Shown piece by piece: positions 5,547 to 7,127 of a stretch of 7,127 nt of DNA. Below the pieces are notes generated by a model. The model searched no databases. It saw only the letters and a list, made by a program, of their open reading frames with translations, and was not told the DNA's origin. The position numbers were made by a program, and so were the translations under genes. The stretch's first letter is position 1. Every line of letters starts with the position of its first letter. Origin of the DNA: UBA1081 sp964443825 (GTDB lineage: Bacteria; Bacillota; Clostridia; Oscillospirales; Acutalibacteraceae); NCBI GenBank assembly GCA_964443825.1, contig CAYUEV010000060.1, positions 1 through 7,127 on the forward strand, read 5' to 3'.

Positions 5547-5563
5547 GCAAGATTAAATCTTGC
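5547..5563 (+). promoter_or_regulatory. Putative OhrR operator (perfect 17-bp palindrome)
   Basis: GCAAGATT (5547-5554), a central A (5555) and AATCTTGC (5556-5563) form a perfect inverted repeat with 8-bp arms. It starts 16 bases after the -10 box, about 10 bases past the predicted start point, so a bound dimer would block transcription. Its size and symmetry suit a MarR-family dimer, and the operon encodes such a repressor. The core ATTAAAT matches the centre of the Bacillus OhrR site as I remember it. No second perfect copy was noticed in the window. Confidence 0.6.
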
Positions 5564-5586
5564 AAAATCAATATGGAGGGTTTCAT

Positions 5587-6126
5587 ATGGGAATTTATGA
5601 TTTTACAGTAAAAACACGGGACAATAGCGACGTTTCGCTTTCCGATTACAAAGGCAAAGTCCTTTTAATCGTGAACACCGCCACCGGCTGCGGCTTTACG
5701 CCCCAGTATGAAGAGCTGGAGAACATTTACCGGGAATTTCACGACGACGGGTTCGAAATACTTGATTTCCCTTGCAATCAGTTTTTTAAGCAGGCGCCCG
5801 GCAGCGACGAGGAAATTCACAATTTTTGCACAGGGAAGTACGATATAACTTTCCCGCAATTCGCCAAAATCGACGTAAACGGCGAGAACGCCATACCGCT
5901 TTATAAGTATCTTACGTCGAACACGACTTTCGAAGGCTTCAAAGGCGCTATGAGTATCGTCCTTAAAGGCGCCGCGAAAATGATGGACAAAGATTACAAG
6001 AACAACGGCAATATTAAATGGAACTTTACGAAGTTCCTTATAAACAGGCAGGGAGAAATTGTCGCCCGTTTTGAGCCAACCGAGTCTTTAGACGTTGTAA
6101 AATCAAAAATAAAAGAGATACTTTAG
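5587..6126 (+). CDS. gpx: Glutathione peroxidase family thiol peroxidase
   Basis: This enzyme reduces peroxides with a cysteine; bacterial members usually take electrons from thioredoxin rather than glutathione. The 179-residue protein has the thioredoxin fold and GPx motifs. The peroxidatic Cys35 is in NTATGCGFTPQYEELENIY (family usually NxASxCGFTxQ), Gln65 is in DFPCNQF, and the Trp and Asn of the tetrad are in IKWNFTKFL. Cys63 is present, and Cys81 in FCTGKYDITFPQF is the likely resolving cysteine. The usual GGQEPGS after NQF reads FKQAPGS. The region before KWNF has the longer AAKMMDKDYKNN insert seen in some Clostridia. Codon 35 is TGC, so it is a cysteine, not a selenocysteine, enzyme. 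ATG 5587 is chosen because GGAGGG (5575-5580) is 6 bases upstream. An upstream in-frame TTG at 5560 overlaps the operator and lacks a site. Confidence 0.94.
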   Translation: MGIYDFTVKTRDNSDVSLSDYKGKVLLIVNTATGCGFTPQYEELENIYREFHDDGFEILDFPCNQFFKQAPGSDEEIHNFCTGKYDITFPQFAKIDVNGENAIPLYKYLTSNTTFEGFKGAMSIVLKGAAKMMDKDYKNNGNIKWNFTKFLINRQGEIVARFEPTESLDVVKSKIKEIL

Positions 6127-6172
6127 ACTTTAATTTTACGCTTTAAACTAAAACCACGAAAGAAGCGTCAAA

Positions 6173-6652
6173 ATGGATAACCGATACGACGCCTTGAAAC
6201 TTTCCAATCAGCTTTGCTTCCCGCTTTACGCTTGCGCTAAGGAGATTGTGAAAGCTTACAAGCCTTATTTAGACGAGCTAAATCTCACTTACACCCAGTA
6301 TATTACGATGATGGTTCTTTGGGAGCAAAGCGAGCTTAGAGTTAAAGATTTGGGCGAACGCCTTTTTCTTGACTCAAGCACGTTAACGCCTCTTTTAAAG
6401 CGCCTCGAGGAAAAAGGCTATATTACAAGAAAAAGATCCTCAAAAGACGAACGGGATTTAATCGTCACGATAACAAAAGAAGGCGAATCCCTTAAAGAGA
6501 AAGCCGTCTTAATTCCCGAACGCTTAGGGGCGTGTATATCGCTTGACCCCCAAAAAGCCCGGGCTTTATATAGTATTCTTTACGAAATTATCGGAAAGCT
6601 CACAAATAAGCAAAACAATTTTAACAAATTAAAGGAGAAAAATAATGAGTAA
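6173..6652 (+). CDS. ohrR: OhrR-type organic peroxide sensing repressor (MarR family)
   Basis: OhrR is a dimeric winged-helix repressor that releases DNA when its N-terminal cysteine is oxidised by organic peroxide. The 159-residue protein starts MDNRYDALKLSNQLC, close to Bacillus OhrR, which fixes the start although its ribosome binding site is weak. The sensing Cys15 and its hydrogen-bond partners Tyr29 and Tyr40 are in place. The recognition region LFLDSSTLTPLLKRLEEKGYITRKRS (65-90) and wing motif KDERDLIVTIT (91-101) are typical. Two further cysteines are Cys21 and Cys121; the latter lies near the place of the resolving cysteine of two-cysteine OhrR proteins. It starts 46 bases after the peroxidase gene with no terminator between, so it is probably autoregulated through the palindrome at 5547-5563. 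Its last 8 bases overlap the flavodoxin gene. No ohr gene is in the window. Confidence 0.93.
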   Translation: MDNRYDALKLSNQLCFPLYACAKEIVKAYKPYLDELNLTYTQYITMMVLWEQSELRVKDLGERLFLDSSTLTPLLKRLEEKGYITRKRSSKDERDLIVTITKEGESLKEKAVLIPERLGACISLDPQKARALYSILYEIIGKLTNKQNNFNKLKEKNNE

Positions 6653-7127
6653 AGTTTTAGTAGCGTATTTTTCAGTAGGCGGCGTTACAAGGGAAGTCGC
6701 CAAGGAACTTGCGCAAGCCGAGAACGCCGATTTATTTGAGATTAAACCGGCGACTCCTTATACAAGCGAAGACCTTGACTGGAAAAATAAGCAGTCAAGA
6801 AGCACAGTCGAGATGAGCGACTTAAACTGTCGCCCGGAAATTTTAGGAAAAGTCGAGAATTTTAACGAATATGACGACGTTTTTATAGGTTTCCCCGTAT
6901 GGTGGGGGAGAGAGCCGAGCGTCGTCGACACGTTTCTTGATTCTTACGATTTTTCAGGCAAAAAAATTATTCCGTTTTGCACTTCAGGCGGCAGCGGAAT
7001 AGGAAAAACGGCTGAGAGAATACAGGAGATAATAGGCTCCGCCGCAAAAGTTGAAGAGGGCAAAAGACTTGGCGGCTCCGTATCCGTCGACGACTTAAAA
7101 ATTTGGGTCGACGGGCTTAACCTTTAA
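6645..7127 (+). CDS. Flavodoxin (FMN-binding electron carrier)
   Basis: Flavodoxins carry electrons on FMN between reductases and target enzymes. The 160-residue protein begins with the strand and phosphate-binding loop VLVAYFSVGGVTREVAKELA (residues 4-23; the family often reads YFSxTGNT). It then shows YDDVFIGFPVWWGREPSVV (76-94), where the Trp pair typically stacks near the flavin, and IIPFCTSGGSGIG (108-120), the third FMN-contacting loop. This is the shorter stand-alone flavodoxin type common in Clostridia. ATG 6645 lies inside the ohrR end, an 8-base overlap, with AGGAG (6633-6637) 7 bases upstream in ohrR, so translation is coupled. The stop codon is the last three bases of the window, so the gene is complete but what follows is unseen. 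Association with the peroxidase and OhrR suggests a stress-induced carrier; its partner is unknown. Confidence 0.92.
   Translation: MSKVLVAYFSVGGVTREVAKELAQAENADLFEIKPATPYTSEDLDWKNKQSRSTVEMSDLNCRPEILGKVENFNEYDDVFIGFPVWWGREPSVVDTFLDSYDFSGKKIIPFCTSGGSGIGKTAERIQEIIGSAAKVEEGKRLGGSVSVDDLKIWVDGLNL

Noticed and set aside
5560..5586. TTG start for the peroxidase adding nine residues
   Set aside because: It lies within the palindrome and has no binding site; the ATG at 5587 has GGAGGG at good spacing.
5689..5691. Selenocysteine in the peroxidase active site
   Set aside because: The codon is TGC (cysteine), not TGA.
6138..6168. Inverted repeat ACGCTT/AAGCGT before ohrR as a second operator or terminator
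   Set aside because: Six-bp arms with a 19-base gap and no T-run; unlike the compact perfect palindrome at 5547-5563.

Overview
The window reads as a chromosomal segment of an uncultured Clostridia-like (Bacillota) bacterium. This is an inference from protein style: a Gram-positive rpmH-rnpA-yidD-yidC-jag gene order, a YidC with neither signal peptide nor lipobox, GGAGG-type ribosome binding sites, TTGACA/TATAAT promoters, and an OhrR whose N-terminus resembles Bacillus OhrR. All supported genes are on the + strand. There is no transposase, phage gene, CRISPR array or other clear mobile element.

Layout. (1) Positions 1-441: rpsT (ribosomal protein S20) with its own promoter, a structured 5' leader and a terminator. 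(2) 465-688: a 58-residue membrane microprotein of unknown function, followed by a weak terminator. (3) 700-5027: a strong promoter starts a co-directional run of rpmH, rnpA, yidD, yidC, jag (khpB) and ychF, then tRNA-Arg(CCG) and tRNA-Val(CAC), closed by a very good intrinsic terminator. The set covers ribosome assembly, RNase P, membrane protein insertion, RNA binding and tRNA supply. dnaA is not upstream and mnmE is not downstream, so the usual origin-proximal context has been rearranged. (4) 5028-5503: a gene-free, AT-rich stretch with several hairpins and a possible coding remnant. (5) 5504-7127: a redox-stress operon with a promoter, a perfect 17-bp palindrome just after the predicted transcription start, a glutathione-peroxidase-family thiol peroxidase, an OhrR-type MarR repressor with the sensing cysteine, and a flavodoxin overlapping the repressor by 8 bases and ending exactly at the window edge.

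How the parts may work together. The first unit is growth-linked housekeeping. The second looks self-contained: organic peroxide would oxidise OhrR at Cys15, the repressor would leave the palindrome, and peroxidase, repressor and flavodoxin would be induced together. Gene identities are well supported by motifs; the regulatory circuit is inference. The most novel items are this GPx-OhrR-flavodoxin cassette with its operator, the microprotein with a CxC motif, the rpsT leader structure, and the RG-rich tail on Jag.
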